A DNA stretch of 64,000 nt from Nitrosomonadales bacterium (lineage in GTDB: Bacteria > Pseudomonadota > Gammaproteobacteria > Burkholderiales > Gallionellaceae), in assembly GCA_016214695.1 (NCBI GenBank), contig JACRNY010000001.1, positions 744,001 to 808,000 of the forward strand, given 5' to 3'. Both the position numbers and the translations under genes were made by a program. Positions within the stretch are counted from its first letter, which is position 1, and the number at the start of each line of letters is the position of its first letter. Positions 42,842 to 50,970 of this stretch are shown here, piece by piece. The notes under the pieces are model-generated. The model had not been told where the DNA came from, did not search any database, and was given only the letters and a program-made list of their open reading frames with translations.

Positions 42842-43641
42842 TTGTCTCTCATCTGCAACGCCTTCTGCGGCACGTCGCTGATCAGCACGTCCACGCCCAG
42901 CGTGAGCGCGCGGATGATCTCGGCATCGGTGTTGCAGGTGTAGACGGCGATGGCTTTGCCGCGCTCGCGCACCAGCTTCATCATGTCCACATCCAGCGTG
43001 GAGATATGCACGCACAGGCCGTGCAGGAAGGGCTGTTCGTCCAGCGCATAGCGCGCATCGTTCAGGTTGTGCTCCGGCTCCAGGTTGTACACCAGCGGGA
43101 AAGCGGGCGCGATGCCGTGCGCGTAGACGAGGCTGTCGAGGTTGAAGGACGAGACCAGCACACGGCCATCGAGCGCCCCGGCCAGCGCCAACGTCTGGCG
43201 CACCTTGAGTTCATGACGGGAGACCTGCTCCCAGTCGCGGTTCTTGATCTCCAGCAGCAGGCGGCAGCGCGAGCGATAGGCGGCGATGAAGTCCTGCAGG
43301 GTCATCACGCCTTCGTGTAACGGCATTGCGCGTAGCGCTTCGTTTGCCCCCTCGCCCGCTTGCGGGAGAGGGTTGGGGAGAGGGCGCTCTTCCGCAAAGT
43401 GCGCGGCGAAATCCATCTCGCGCAGCTGCAGGTAATCGTAGTCGTCGATGTGCCGGCCGGGCAGTTTGAGCTTCTTCAGGTCGCGGTCGTGCCACAGCAC
43501 GGCAACCTCGTCGCGGCTGAGCTGCACATCGGTCTCGATGCCGTCTATCGGATAGGCGAGCGCCTTGTCGAAGGCGGTGCGCGTGTTCTCGCCCGCCTCC
43601 CTGTTGGCGCCGCGGTGGGCGTAGATCAGCGTTCTGGTCAT
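42838..43641 (-). CDS. Glycerophosphodiester phosphodiesterase with an in-frame repeat insertion
   Basis: 267 residues from the ATG at 43641. GDPD signature: YAHRGANREAGENTRTAFDK, DGIETDVQLSRDEVAVLWHD, then LLLEIKNRDW and VSSFNLDSL. No signal peptide, so cytoplasmic. It would cut glycerophosphodiesters to glycerol 3-phosphate and an alcohol. Residues about 86-100 (RPLPNPLPQAGEGAN) are encoded by a GC-rich palindromic repeat element inserted in frame; the family lacks this loop. Start and stop overlap the neighbouring genes by ATGA, so translation is coupled along the operon. Confidence 0.9.
   Translation of the reverse strand: MTRTLIYAHRGANREAGENTRTAFDKALAYPIDGIETDVQLSRDEVAVLWHDRDLKKLKLPGRHIDDYDYLQLREMDFAAHFAEERPLPNPLPQAGEGANEALRAMPLHEGVMTLQDFIAAYRSRCRLLLEIKNRDWEQVSRHELKVRQTLALAGALDGRVLVSSFNLDSLVYAHGIAPAFPLVYNLEPEHNLNDARYALDEQPFLHGLCVHISTLDVDMMKLVRERGKAIAVYTCNTDAEIIRALTLGVDVLISDVPQKALQMRDK
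43347..43384. repeat. Intragenic palindromic repeat within the GDPD gene
   Basis: On the minus strand the element reads CCCTCTCCCCAACCCTCTCC and continues into an inner stem around CCCGC-AA-GCGGG. It encodes the peptide PLPNPLPQAGEG, a string recurrent in proteobacterial proteins because this dispersed element has entered many ORFs. Confidence 0.75.
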
Positions 43642-44774
43642 GGCAGTCTCTCGATGAACTTCAGCATGGATGCTTCCATCTGCGCGAAGTGCGGGTTGTA
43701 CATCAGCCTGCGCAGCAGGCCCTGTTTCAGGTTGCGCTCGGTGATCTCGCCCGCCCACGCATCCTGCTGCGCCTGACAGGCACGGAAGGCCGGCTTGTCC
43801 GCGGCAAAATAATGCAGGCAGTTGGCGTAGTTGCCGTGCTCGCCGTAGTGCGCATCGTCGGGCGGGATGACGATGGCGGTATGGGCGCTGGAGAGGATGC
43901 GCTGTTCCGGCACGGCGCTGTCCACCCACTCCACGTTCTGCTGTCCGGGTCTTTCGCTGGAATACCACACCAGCCTGCTGCATGGATGTGTCGCCCGCTG
44001 CATGAAACGCAGAGTGGCGGCGGACTCCACCGTGGCATCGTCCGCACTGGCTGCAGCGAATACCGGGATGTCCAGTTCCCCCTTGGGCAGGGCCTGCGTC
44101 AGCGCGTACATCTGCGCCGCCGCGTTCTTGCAGAACGACTCGTATTTATAGAGGTCGCGGTCCTGCATCGGGTTGACCCAGGCGGCCTTGGGCGACAGCC
44201 AGCTGTAGAGTTTGTGCAGATTGGCCCATCTCGCCCGCGCGGTGATCTGCAAAGCCGGGGAGAACAGGAACAATCCGCGCACCCGCTCGTCACGCGATGC
44301 CTGCAGCACGCTCAGCGCCGCACCGGCCGAGAATCCCGCCAGATACAGTTCGTCCACCTCGTCGGCGAGACGGTCCGCCCCCCAGGCCAGCGTCTTCGCC
44401 CATTCGCGCCAGTGCACATGCAGCAGGTCGCCGGGCTGGGTGCCGTGCCCCGGCAGCAGCAGCGCCATCACGCGGAAACCGCGGCGCTGGAAGAACGCGC
44501 CCAGATGGCGCATGTGATAGGGCGAATCGCTGAGGCCATGGGTAAGCAGCACGCCGCGCCGATAGGGTTTGTCCCGCCCCCTGTCGAAACCTTCCGCCGG
44601 ATGCAGTTCGAACGGCGAGTTGCCGGCGATGATCTGCTCTTCCTCGTTCTTGCAGGCATGCAGCTCGCGCAGTATGTCCTGTGTGGTCTGCACGTACTCC
44701 GCAAACGACAGTCCCGCGCCCGTAAAAAGGGGACTCACCCCGGATGATCGATGCCGCAAGCCCAATAATTCCAT
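43638..44774 (-). CDS. Alpha/beta hydrolase (lysophospholipase-like)
   Basis: 378 residues from the ATG at 44774, preceded by GGGGA; a start 15 codons earlier (44819) is possible. Alpha/beta-hydrolase features: oxyanion HGLSDSPYHM, LLPGHGTQPGD and the nucleophile elbow LAGFSAGAALS, with a C-terminal HTAIVIPPDDAHYG that could give the catalytic His. No signal peptide. As first gene of the operon with a phosphodiesterase, GlpD-like and FGGY kinase, a role in deacylating phospholipids or lysophospholipids is likely by context. Divergent from the EAL-GGDEF gene. Confidence 0.82.
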   Translation of the reverse strand: MELLGLRHRSSGVSPLFTGAGLSFAEYVQTTQDILRELHACKNEEEQIIAGNSPFELHPAEGFDRGRDKPYRRGVLLTHGLSDSPYHMRHLGAFFQRRGFRVMALLLPGHGTQPGDLLHVHWREWAKTLAWGADRLADEVDELYLAGFSAGAALSVLQASRDERVRGLFLFSPALQITARARWANLHKLYSWLSPKAAWVNPMQDRDLYKYESFCKNAAAQMYALTQALPKGELDIPVFAAASADDATVESAATLRFMQRATHPCSRLVWYSSERPGQQNVEWVDSAVPEQRILSSAHTAIVIPPDDAHYGEHGNYANCLHYFAADKPAFRACQAQQDAWAGEITERNLKQGLLRRLMYNPHFAQMEASMLKFIERLP

Positions 44775-44843
44775 CACGTCCCCGTCATATTGGCGTAACA
44801 CGCCCCCGCTATCGTCCATTCCCCGAATCCGCAGGAGGATCCC

Positions 44844-46709
44844 ATGTCTGCCATTCTACCTGTTGAAAAGTACCGCACCACCGCCCGCGCGCAGTTTCTG
44901 GCGAACCTGTTTGCGCCGAGTGCAAAGGAGCACGCCATGTCACCACTCAGGGACATCCTCGAACAACGCCGTTTGAGCGCCCTGTTCCAGCCCATCATCG
45001 ATCTCAGGAGCGGAGAGTTCCTGGGATTCGAGGGTTTGATCCGCGGCCCGGCAAACAGCCCGCTGCATTCGCCCATCAATCTGTTCGGCGCCGCCGAACA
45101 GCAGGGCCTCGAACTGGAACTGGAAATGCTGTCGCGGCAAACCGTGCTGCAGGCGTTCGCCGAGCAGGAACTGCCGGGCAACCTGTTCCTCAATGTCAGC
45201 CCGACCGCGATGACCCACCCCAGTTTCAAGAACGGGCAGACGCTGGCCTTCCTGGACACACTGGGCATCGCGCCCGAGCGCGTGATCATCGAGATCACCG
45301 AGAACCAGCCCACTTTCGATTTTGAAGCCATGCGCGACGCGCTGCTGCACTACCGCGGCATGGGCTTCAAGATCGCCATCGACGATCTGGGCGAGGGCTT
45401 CTCCAGCCTGCGCCTGTGGTCGGAACTGCGCCCCGAGTACATCAAGATCGACATGCATTTCGTGCAGGGCGTGGATCGCGACCCGATCAAGCTGCAGTTC
45501 CTCAAGTCCATCCAGCAGATCGCCGAAAGTTGCGGCACCCAGGTCATCGCGGAGGGCGTGGAGACCGAAGCCGAACTGAAGGTGGTGAAAGACATCGGCA
45601 TCGCCCTCGGTCAGGGCTACTTCATCGCGCGCCCCAGCCCGACCCCGCCGCTGATGGCATCGAGCGAGACCAACCGCATCATCAATGCCTCCAATATCGC
45701 CATCTTCCCCAAGTCCGAACTGAACCGCCGTTCGCAGACGACTGCCCACAAGCTGCTGACCTATGTCGAACCGGCGCATCCCGATACGCTGAACGACATC
45801 ATCTGCGACCGCTTCCACGGCAATCCGTCCTTGCGCGTGATCCCGGTGGTCAAGAACGGCGCGCCGCTCGGCCTCATCAATCGCTATCACTTCATCGATC
45901 GTTTCGCCAAGCCGTTCCAGCGCGAGCTGCACGGCAAAAAGCCGTGCAGCGAACTGATCCAGGGCGAACCGCTGCTGGTGGAGAAGAACATGCCGATCGA
46001 GGAGCTCAGCCATTTCATGGCCGAGGCGGACAGCCGCCACTTCGCCGACGGCTTCATCATCACCGAACACGAACGCTACATCGGCATCGCCTCCGGGCAG
46101 GACCTGCTGCGCGAACTGACCCAGATGCAGCTGGAGGCGGCGCGCTATGCCAACCCGCTCACCCTGCTGCCCGGCAACGTGCCGATCAACGAACACATCG
46201 AGCGCCTGCTGCACGCCAACTCGCCTTTCGTCGCCTGCTATTGCGACCTCGACCACTTCAAGCCCTTCAACGACACCTACAGCTACCGCAAGGGCGACGA
46301 GATGATCCAGCTCACCGGACGCATCCTCAACTGGACCTGCGATCCGAAACTGGATTTCATCGGCCACATCGGCGGCGACGATTTCATCCTGCTGCTGCAG
46401 AGCCGCGACTGGAAGGCGCGTTGCGAACAGGCGTTGCGTTCGTTCGAACAGGCCGCTTCGCTGATGTTCCGCGAGGAGCATCTGGTCGCCGGCGGCTATA
46501 GCAGCGAGGGCCGCGACGGGGCGGTGAAGTTCCATCCGCTCACCAGCCTGTCCATCGGCGCGATCCAGGTGGCGCCCGGACAGTTCCTGTCGCACCACGA
46601 AGTCTCCGCTGCCATGAGCGAGGCGAAGAAGATGGCCAAGAAGATACCGGGCAACAGCCTGTTCATCGAACAACGCAATGCAACCAACCCAGGGAGGATC
46701 GCACAATGA
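44844..46709 (+). CDS. EAL-CBS-GGDEF signalling protein
   Basis: 621 residues, no membrane segment. N-terminal EAL domain (about 30-270) with the catalytic set FEGLIRGP, LNVSPTAM, IEITEN, AIDDLGEGFSSLRL, YIKID and AEGVETEAEL, so cyclic-di-GMP hydrolysis is plausible. A CBS pair (about 300-420) and a C-terminal GGDEF domain (about 440-600) follow, in which the signature is GGDDF, so synthesis is doubtful. AGGAGG precedes the ATG. The stop overlaps a 38-codon ORF leading into the lipid acyltransferase genes, suggesting one transcript. Confidence 0.92.
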   Translation: MSAILPVEKYRTTARAQFLANLFAPSAKEHAMSPLRDILEQRRLSALFQPIIDLRSGEFLGFEGLIRGPANSPLHSPINLFGAAEQQGLELELEMLSRQTVLQAFAEQELPGNLFLNVSPTAMTHPSFKNGQTLAFLDTLGIAPERVIIEITENQPTFDFEAMRDALLHYRGMGFKIAIDDLGEGFSSLRLWSELRPEYIKIDMHFVQGVDRDPIKLQFLKSIQQIAESCGTQVIAEGVETEAELKVVKDIGIALGQGYFIARPSPTPPLMASSETNRIINASNIAIFPKSELNRRSQTTAHKLLTYVEPAHPDTLNDIICDRFHGNPSLRVIPVVKNGAPLGLINRYHFIDRFAKPFQRELHGKKPCSELIQGEPLLVEKNMPIEELSHFMAEADSRHFADGFIITEHERYIGIASGQDLLRELTQMQLEAARYANPLTLLPGNVPINEHIERLLHANSPFVACYCDLDHFKPFNDTYSYRKGDEMIQLTGRILNWTCDPKLDFIGHIGGDDFILLLQSRDWKARCEQALRSFEQAASLMFREEHLVAGGYSSEGRDGAVKFHPLTSLSIGAIQVAPGQFLSHHEVSAAMSEAKKMAKKIPGNSLFIEQRNATNPGRIAQ

Positions 46710-46822
46710 AGAAACGCAATACACCCAGGAACGCACTCAGCCTCCGCGACCTGCTGTTCAGACAGGGCTTCGGCAGGACGCTGGAATATCTCTGCACCTA
46801 TTCCGTCTTTTCCGTGGACTGA
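46706..46822 (+). CDS. Small basic 38-residue ORF between the EAL gene and olsA
   Basis: The ATG at 46706 overlaps the TGA of the EAL-GGDEF gene and has AGGGAGG eight bases upstream, a better ribosome site than that of the next gene. The product starts MKKRNTPRNALSLRDLLFRQ and ends in VFSVD. It is basic with an amphipathic middle. It may be a real small protein or a translational coupler for the TTG-started acyltransferase gene, which begins four bases after its stop. No homologue recognised. Confidence 0.55.
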   Translation: MKKRNTPRNALSLRDLLFRQGFGRTLEYLCTYSVFSVD

Positions 46823-46826
46823 CATC

Positions 46827-47642
46827 TTGATCCGACGACTCATCGCGCTGCTGCGCGGCGCGCGCCTCGCTTTGCATATCGGCTACGGCCTGACGCTGGC
46901 GGTGGCCTACCCCTGGTTCCCGGCCAATATGCGCCGCCGCATCCTGCAAAGCTGGTCGGCCGGCTTGCTGGACATCTTCAACGTGAAGGTGGACATCGCC
47001 GCGGACGATGCACTGCACGGACTGCGCAGCGGCCTCATCGTCACCAACCATATCTCCTGGCTGGATGTGTTCGTGCTCAATGCCATCGTGCCGATGCGCT
47101 TCGTCGCCAAGTCCGAGGTGCGGCGCTGGCCGGCCATCGGCTGGCTGTGCGCCCGCGCGCAGACCCTGTTCATCGAGCGCGGCAAGGCGCGCGCGGCGGC
47201 GCGCATGAACGTGCAGCTGGTCGAACTGCTGCAGCGCGGCGAATGCCTCGCCATCTTCCCCGAGGGCACCACCACCGACGGGGCGCAGGTCGCGCATTTC
47301 CACTCCTCGCTGCTGCAACCGGCCATCGATGCCGGCGCACAGCTGCATCCCATCGCCATCCGCTACCAGGATGAGCGCGGCGCGCGCAGCACCGCCGCCG
47401 CGTATATCGACGAGCTGTCTTTCGGCGCCTCGATGTGGAACATCCTGAGCACGCCGCAACTGCATGTGCGCCTGATCGCCTCGCCCTCGCTGGAGGCCTG
47501 CACACTGGACCGCCGCAGTCTGACGCACAGCGCGCGCGAACAGATCGCCGCCGCGTTGGCCATGGCCGATTCACAGAACTTTCATATCACCTTAACCCCG
47601 GCGCAACAGAGCGACATTAATCTGCTCCCATCAACCCGATAG
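46827..47642 (+). CDS. olsA: 1-acyl-glycerol-3-phosphate / lyso-ornithine-lipid acyltransferase (PlsC/OlsA family)
   Basis: 271 residues. PlsC motifs: NHISWLD (the H-x4-D catalytic pair), IERGKAR and FPEGTTTDG. An N-terminal hydrophobic segment anchors it to the inner membrane. The TTG start at 46827 has no good ribosome site and probably depends on the small ORF before it. The gene directly behind encodes an OlsB-like N-acyltransferase, so I favour OlsA, the second step of ornithine-lipid synthesis, over phosphatidic acid synthesis. Confidence 0.8.
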   Translation: MIRRLIALLRGARLALHIGYGLTLAVAYPWFPANMRRRILQSWSAGLLDIFNVKVDIAADDALHGLRSGLIVTNHISWLDVFVLNAIVPMRFVAKSEVRRWPAIGWLCARAQTLFIERGKARAAARMNVQLVELLQRGECLAIFPEGTTTDGAQVAHFHSSLLQPAIDAGAQLHPIAIRYQDERGARSTAAAYIDELSFGASMWNILSTPQLHVRLIASPSLEACTLDRRSLTHSAREQIAAALAMADSQNFHITLTPAQQSDINLLPSTR

Positions 47643-47652
47643 GAGTGCAGCA

Positions 47653-48420
47653 ATGCTGGATCTGATCCGTCAACAGGAAGCCAACGAGGCACAACGCCGC
47701 CTCACCTTCAACCTGGCGCGCAACGTCGCGGAAGTGACCGAAGCGCAACGCATCCGCTACAAGGTGTTCGCCGAAGAGCTGGGCGCGAAACTGCCCAGCG
47801 CCGAGCTGGGACTGGACATCGACCGCTTCGACCAGTTCTGCGACCACCTGCTGGTACGCGACCACAGCAACGACAAGGTGGTCGGCACCTACCGCATCCT
47901 GTCGCCGGAAAAAGCGCGCGCCGCCGGCGGCTACTACTCCGAGACCGAGTTCGACCTGTCGCGCCTGATCATGCTGCGCAACCGCATGGTCGAGGTCGGC
48001 CGTTCCTGCGTGCATCCCGACTACCGCGACGGCGCCACCATCACCCAATTGTGGGCAGGGTTGGCCGATTACATCGGCAAGCACAACCACGAATACCTGA
48101 TCGGCTGCGCCAGCATCGGCATGGCCGACGGCGGCCACTACGCGGCCAGCGTGTACAACAAGGTGCAAAAGCTGCACGCAGCCCCCGCCGAATACCGCGT
48201 GTTCCCGCGCTGCCGCCTGCCGCTGGAATCGCTGAACCAGGATCTGGATGTGATCGTTCCGCCGCTGATCAAGGGCTATCTGCGCCTCGGCGCCTACATC
48301 GCCGGCGAACCGGCATGGGATCCGGATTTCAACTGCGCCGACCTGTTCATCCTGATGCCGGTGTCGCGCATGAACGCGCGCTACGCCAAACATTTCATGC
48401 GCCAGACGGCCCAGTCTTAG
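47653..48420 (+). CDS. olsB: OlsB-like ornithine N-acyltransferase (GNAT fold)
   Basis: 255 residues of the hemolysin/OlsB acyltransferase family: RIRYKVFAEELGAKLPSAEL, DHLLVRDHSNDKVVGTYRIL, VEVGRSCVHPDYRDGATITQ and CASIGMADGGHYAASVYN. It would attach a 3-hydroxy fatty acid to ornithine from acyl-carrier protein. AGGAGTGCAGC precedes the ATG. With the OlsA-like gene it makes phosphorus-free membrane lipid, useful under phosphate limitation. Confidence 0.85.
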   Translation: MLDLIRQQEANEAQRRLTFNLARNVAEVTEAQRIRYKVFAEELGAKLPSAELGLDIDRFDQFCDHLLVRDHSNDKVVGTYRILSPEKARAAGGYYSETEFDLSRLIMLRNRMVEVGRSCVHPDYRDGATITQLWAGLADYIGKHNHEYLIGCASIGMADGGHYAASVYNKVQKLHAAPAEYRVFPRCRLPLESLNQDLDVIVPPLIKGYLRLGAYIAGEPAWDPDFNCADLFILMPVSRMNARYAKHFMRQTAQS

Positions 48421-48489
48421 GGCATACCGCTTCTCTCCTCCACTCACGCGCATGCACCACGATGCGCGTTCTTTTTTGATACATTCGCC

Positions 48490-48900
48490 ATGAACCAGAC
48501 CCTACCCCAGGAGCAAACTTTGGAAAGTCCCTACAAAGGCAAGACCGGCATCGTGCGTTTATGGAATGCGTTCGGCTATTCGCTCGCCGGATTCCGCGCC
48601 GCCTACAAACATGAGGATGCCTTCCGCCAGGAAGTGCTGCTCGCCGCCATCCTCATCCCGCTGGCGCTGTGGCTGCCGGTGGGCTATCTGGGCAAGGCTT
48701 TGATGATCGGCAGCGTGCTGCTGGTGATCATCGTCGAGCTGGTCAATTCCGCCATCGAGGCCACCGTGGACCGCATCTCGCTGGAGAACCACGATCTTGC
48801 CAAGCGCGCCAAGGACATCGGCAGCTCGGCCGTGCTGGTGAGCCTGATCAATGTGCTGGTGGTGTGGGGATTGGCACTCTGGGAGTATCGCGCCTTCTGA
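48490..48900 (+). CDS. dgkA: Diacylglycerol kinase
   Basis: 136 residues: three predicted membrane helices (QEVLLAAILIPLALWLPVGY, ALMIGSVLLVIIVELVNSAI, VLVSLINVLVVWGLALWEY) and the DgkA catalytic stretch ELVNSAIEATVDRISLENHD. It recycles diacylglycerol to phosphatidic acid in the inner membrane. The gene lies after the ornithine-lipid genes on the same strand with a 69-base gap. Confidence 0.95.
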   Translation: MNQTLPQEQTLESPYKGKTGIVRLWNAFGYSLAGFRAAYKHEDAFRQEVLLAAILIPLALWLPVGYLGKALMIGSVLLVIIVELVNSAIEATVDRISLENHDLAKRAKDIGSSAVLVSLINVLVVWGLALWEYRAF

Positions 48901-48937
48901 CGGTTCGCACCGGCGCGCGCTGCCGGTGCGCCTTGAT

Positions 48938-50806
48938 TCATTGCTCCCGGTTCGGCATCTGCGAGATGGAGAGCCGCCGCAACGTCGGCCGGCGTTTGAC
49001 CTGATGTCCGCTCATGCGGTCCAGCACCCCGCTCAGGAAGCGCACCGTCTCGACGATGTACGGTCCCTTGTTGAGCATGACGCACTCGGCACGGATCGAC
49101 AGCGCGGCATCGGAGACTTCGGCGCGCGAAGGCATGCCGCTCTTGGCCATGCTCTCCAGCACCTGCGTCGCCCAGATCACCGGGATGTGCGCCGCCTCGC
49201 ACATCCAGAGTATCTCTTCCTGCACCTCGGCCAGCCTTTCGAATCCCACCTCCACAGCCAGGTCGCCGCGCGCCACCATCACCCCGACCGGCGGACGGCG
49301 CAGGCTCGCCAGCAGGATCATCGGCAGGTCGTCGAAGGCCTGGGTGGTCTCGATCTTGAGTATCGTGCCCAGATGACGATGCCCCTGCTCTTCCAGCAAC
49401 TGGTGCAGCGACATGACGTCCTGCGGGCTGCGCACGAACGACATGCCGACCAGGTCGATATGCGCTGCCAGCGCCTGCAGGTTGCGGATATCGGCGCCGG
49501 TCAGGGCAGGGATGTCCAGATCGGTCTGGGGCAGGTTGATCCCTTTCTCCGCCGCGAGCTTGCTGCCCTGCGGCGCGGCATGAGTGATCTCCACCCGGAG
49601 ACAGGAACCTTCGTTGGCCCGGATCGTCCCGCCGATCCTGCCGTCATCGAACCAGATCGGCTGCCCCGCCTGCGCCGTGTCGAATACCTCGTCCAGTGTG
49701 CAGGGGATGGCAGCCGGCTGCCGCAGTTCCTCGCCGTCGTATATCGCCGCCGCGCCCAACTCGGTGCTGCGCGTGACCAGCAACTCGTCACCCACATGCA
49801 GCAGGATGGGCTGGAACACCTCCGGGATCGGCGAGACGCTATCCTGTGCCACCAGCTCGCTGCCGCGATAGAGGCCGCACCATGCCCCCTCGGCGATGTA
49901 GGCATGCTGGCGGCAATGCGCGAGCCAGGAACCGCCGCTGTGCTGTACCAGCGTGAGTACGCGGGTCACACCGCGCGTGTCCTCGACGACCAGCCGGTCG
50001 CCCTCGTCCGCCGCGGCCAGCAGCCCGCCATCCACCGGCAGCGTCGCCTTCACCGCAGACGCAGGCAGCTGCGGCTGCGCACGCGGCGTCAGCCAAACCG
50101 CAGTCGGTTCCGGGATATTGCCGCGGATGTCGCGCTTGATCTTTATCTCGACCAGCCGGTCGACCGCGCGGATGCTGCCGGTGCGCAGTTTCGGCCCGGC
50201 CAGGTCGGCCAGTATCTTGCAGCTCCGGCCCAGCTCCTGTTCCGCCTCGCGCAGGTGACCGACCATCGCGAGCCAGGACTGGATGTCGTCATGGGCACAA
50301 TTGATGCGCATGACGTTCATGCCGGCTTGCAGCAGTTCGCGCACCAGCCCCGCGTCATGTGCAGCTTCGCTGGGCATGGTCACCATGATGCGCGTGCCAT
50401 GCTTGCCGGGCGGCTCCCCCAGCAGCCGCCTGGCATGTTCGTTGAGATAGATCTCGCCGGTTTTGATGTCCACCGAGTTCGGCCTGTCCCGGTTGGCGCG
50501 CGGCGCTCCGGCCAGCGCACAGGCGGCATCCAGCACGGCATCGATGCTGCTCAGGGCATGCGCCTCCGACCGCCCCAGCCGGCTCAGTCCCAGCAGCGCC
50601 AGATTCTGCTGCAGATCGCGGATGTCGCTCTGCCGCAATGCCAGATAGTGCAGCAGGTTGCCGGCGCTCGCCCGGTAGCCGGGCGGCACCAGATTGACGT
50701 CGTTCTCAAACACCCGTTCCAGGGTGATCGCTTCCACACGCAGTTCCTTCAGTGCGGGGATGACTTTTTCGCTGATACTGCTCTTGGGAAGTAGTGCTTG
50801 GTACAT
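48938..50806 (-). CDS. Atypical pyruvate kinase-like protein
   Basis: 622 residues. Pyruvate-kinase barrel elements are present: TRIMVTMPSEAAHDAGLVRE, MNVMRINCAHDD, ILADLAGPKLRTG, VGMSFVRSP, GVMVARGDLAVEVG and IWATQVLESMAKSG. Unlike ordinary enzymes it has about 130 N-terminal residues (LRVEAITLERVFENDVNLVP) ahead of the barrel, and it ends after the barrel without the C-terminal allosteric domain. The usual ATQMLESM reads ATQVLESM. Function may be glycolytic or a specialised paralogue. Divergent from the glycosyltransferase gene. Confidence 0.82.
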   Translation of the reverse strand: MYQALLPKSSISEKVIPALKELRVEAITLERVFENDVNLVPPGYRASAGNLLHYLALRQSDIRDLQQNLALLGLSRLGRSEAHALSSIDAVLDAACALAGAPRANRDRPNSVDIKTGEIYLNEHARRLLGEPPGKHGTRIMVTMPSEAAHDAGLVRELLQAGMNVMRINCAHDDIQSWLAMVGHLREAEQELGRSCKILADLAGPKLRTGSIRAVDRLVEIKIKRDIRGNIPEPTAVWLTPRAQPQLPASAVKATLPVDGGLLAAADEGDRLVVEDTRGVTRVLTLVQHSGGSWLAHCRQHAYIAEGAWCGLYRGSELVAQDSVSPIPEVFQPILLHVGDELLVTRSTELGAAAIYDGEELRQPAAIPCTLDEVFDTAQAGQPIWFDDGRIGGTIRANEGSCLRVEITHAAPQGSKLAAEKGINLPQTDLDIPALTGADIRNLQALAAHIDLVGMSFVRSPQDVMSLHQLLEEQGHRHLGTILKIETTQAFDDLPMILLASLRRPPVGVMVARGDLAVEVGFERLAEVQEEILWMCEAAHIPVIWATQVLESMAKSGMPSRAEVSDAALSIRAECVMLNKGPYIVETVRFLSGVLDRMSGHQVKRRPTLRRLSISQMPNREQ

Positions 50807-50970
50807 TTGGTCGTGTGATCCGGAGAGGGCATGCAGATCGCCTGCCGCACAGATTCTAAAGGTGCTGCATTACCCTTTGGTTACAAAACGTTTTTCCTGA
50901 CGGAAGTCTGTCAATAATTCTTCAATTAACATTCATCAAATATTCATATCGGCGCGGCAGGATGCGCGCC

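Noticed and set aside
44940-46736. A 598-codon frame opposite the EAL-GGDEF gene
   Set aside because: Codon-bias shadow of the plus-strand gene, no motif.
46827-47642. Ordinary PlsC for phosphatidic acid synthesis
   Set aside because: Possible from the motifs, but the directly following OlsB-like gene makes ornithine-lipid synthesis more likely.
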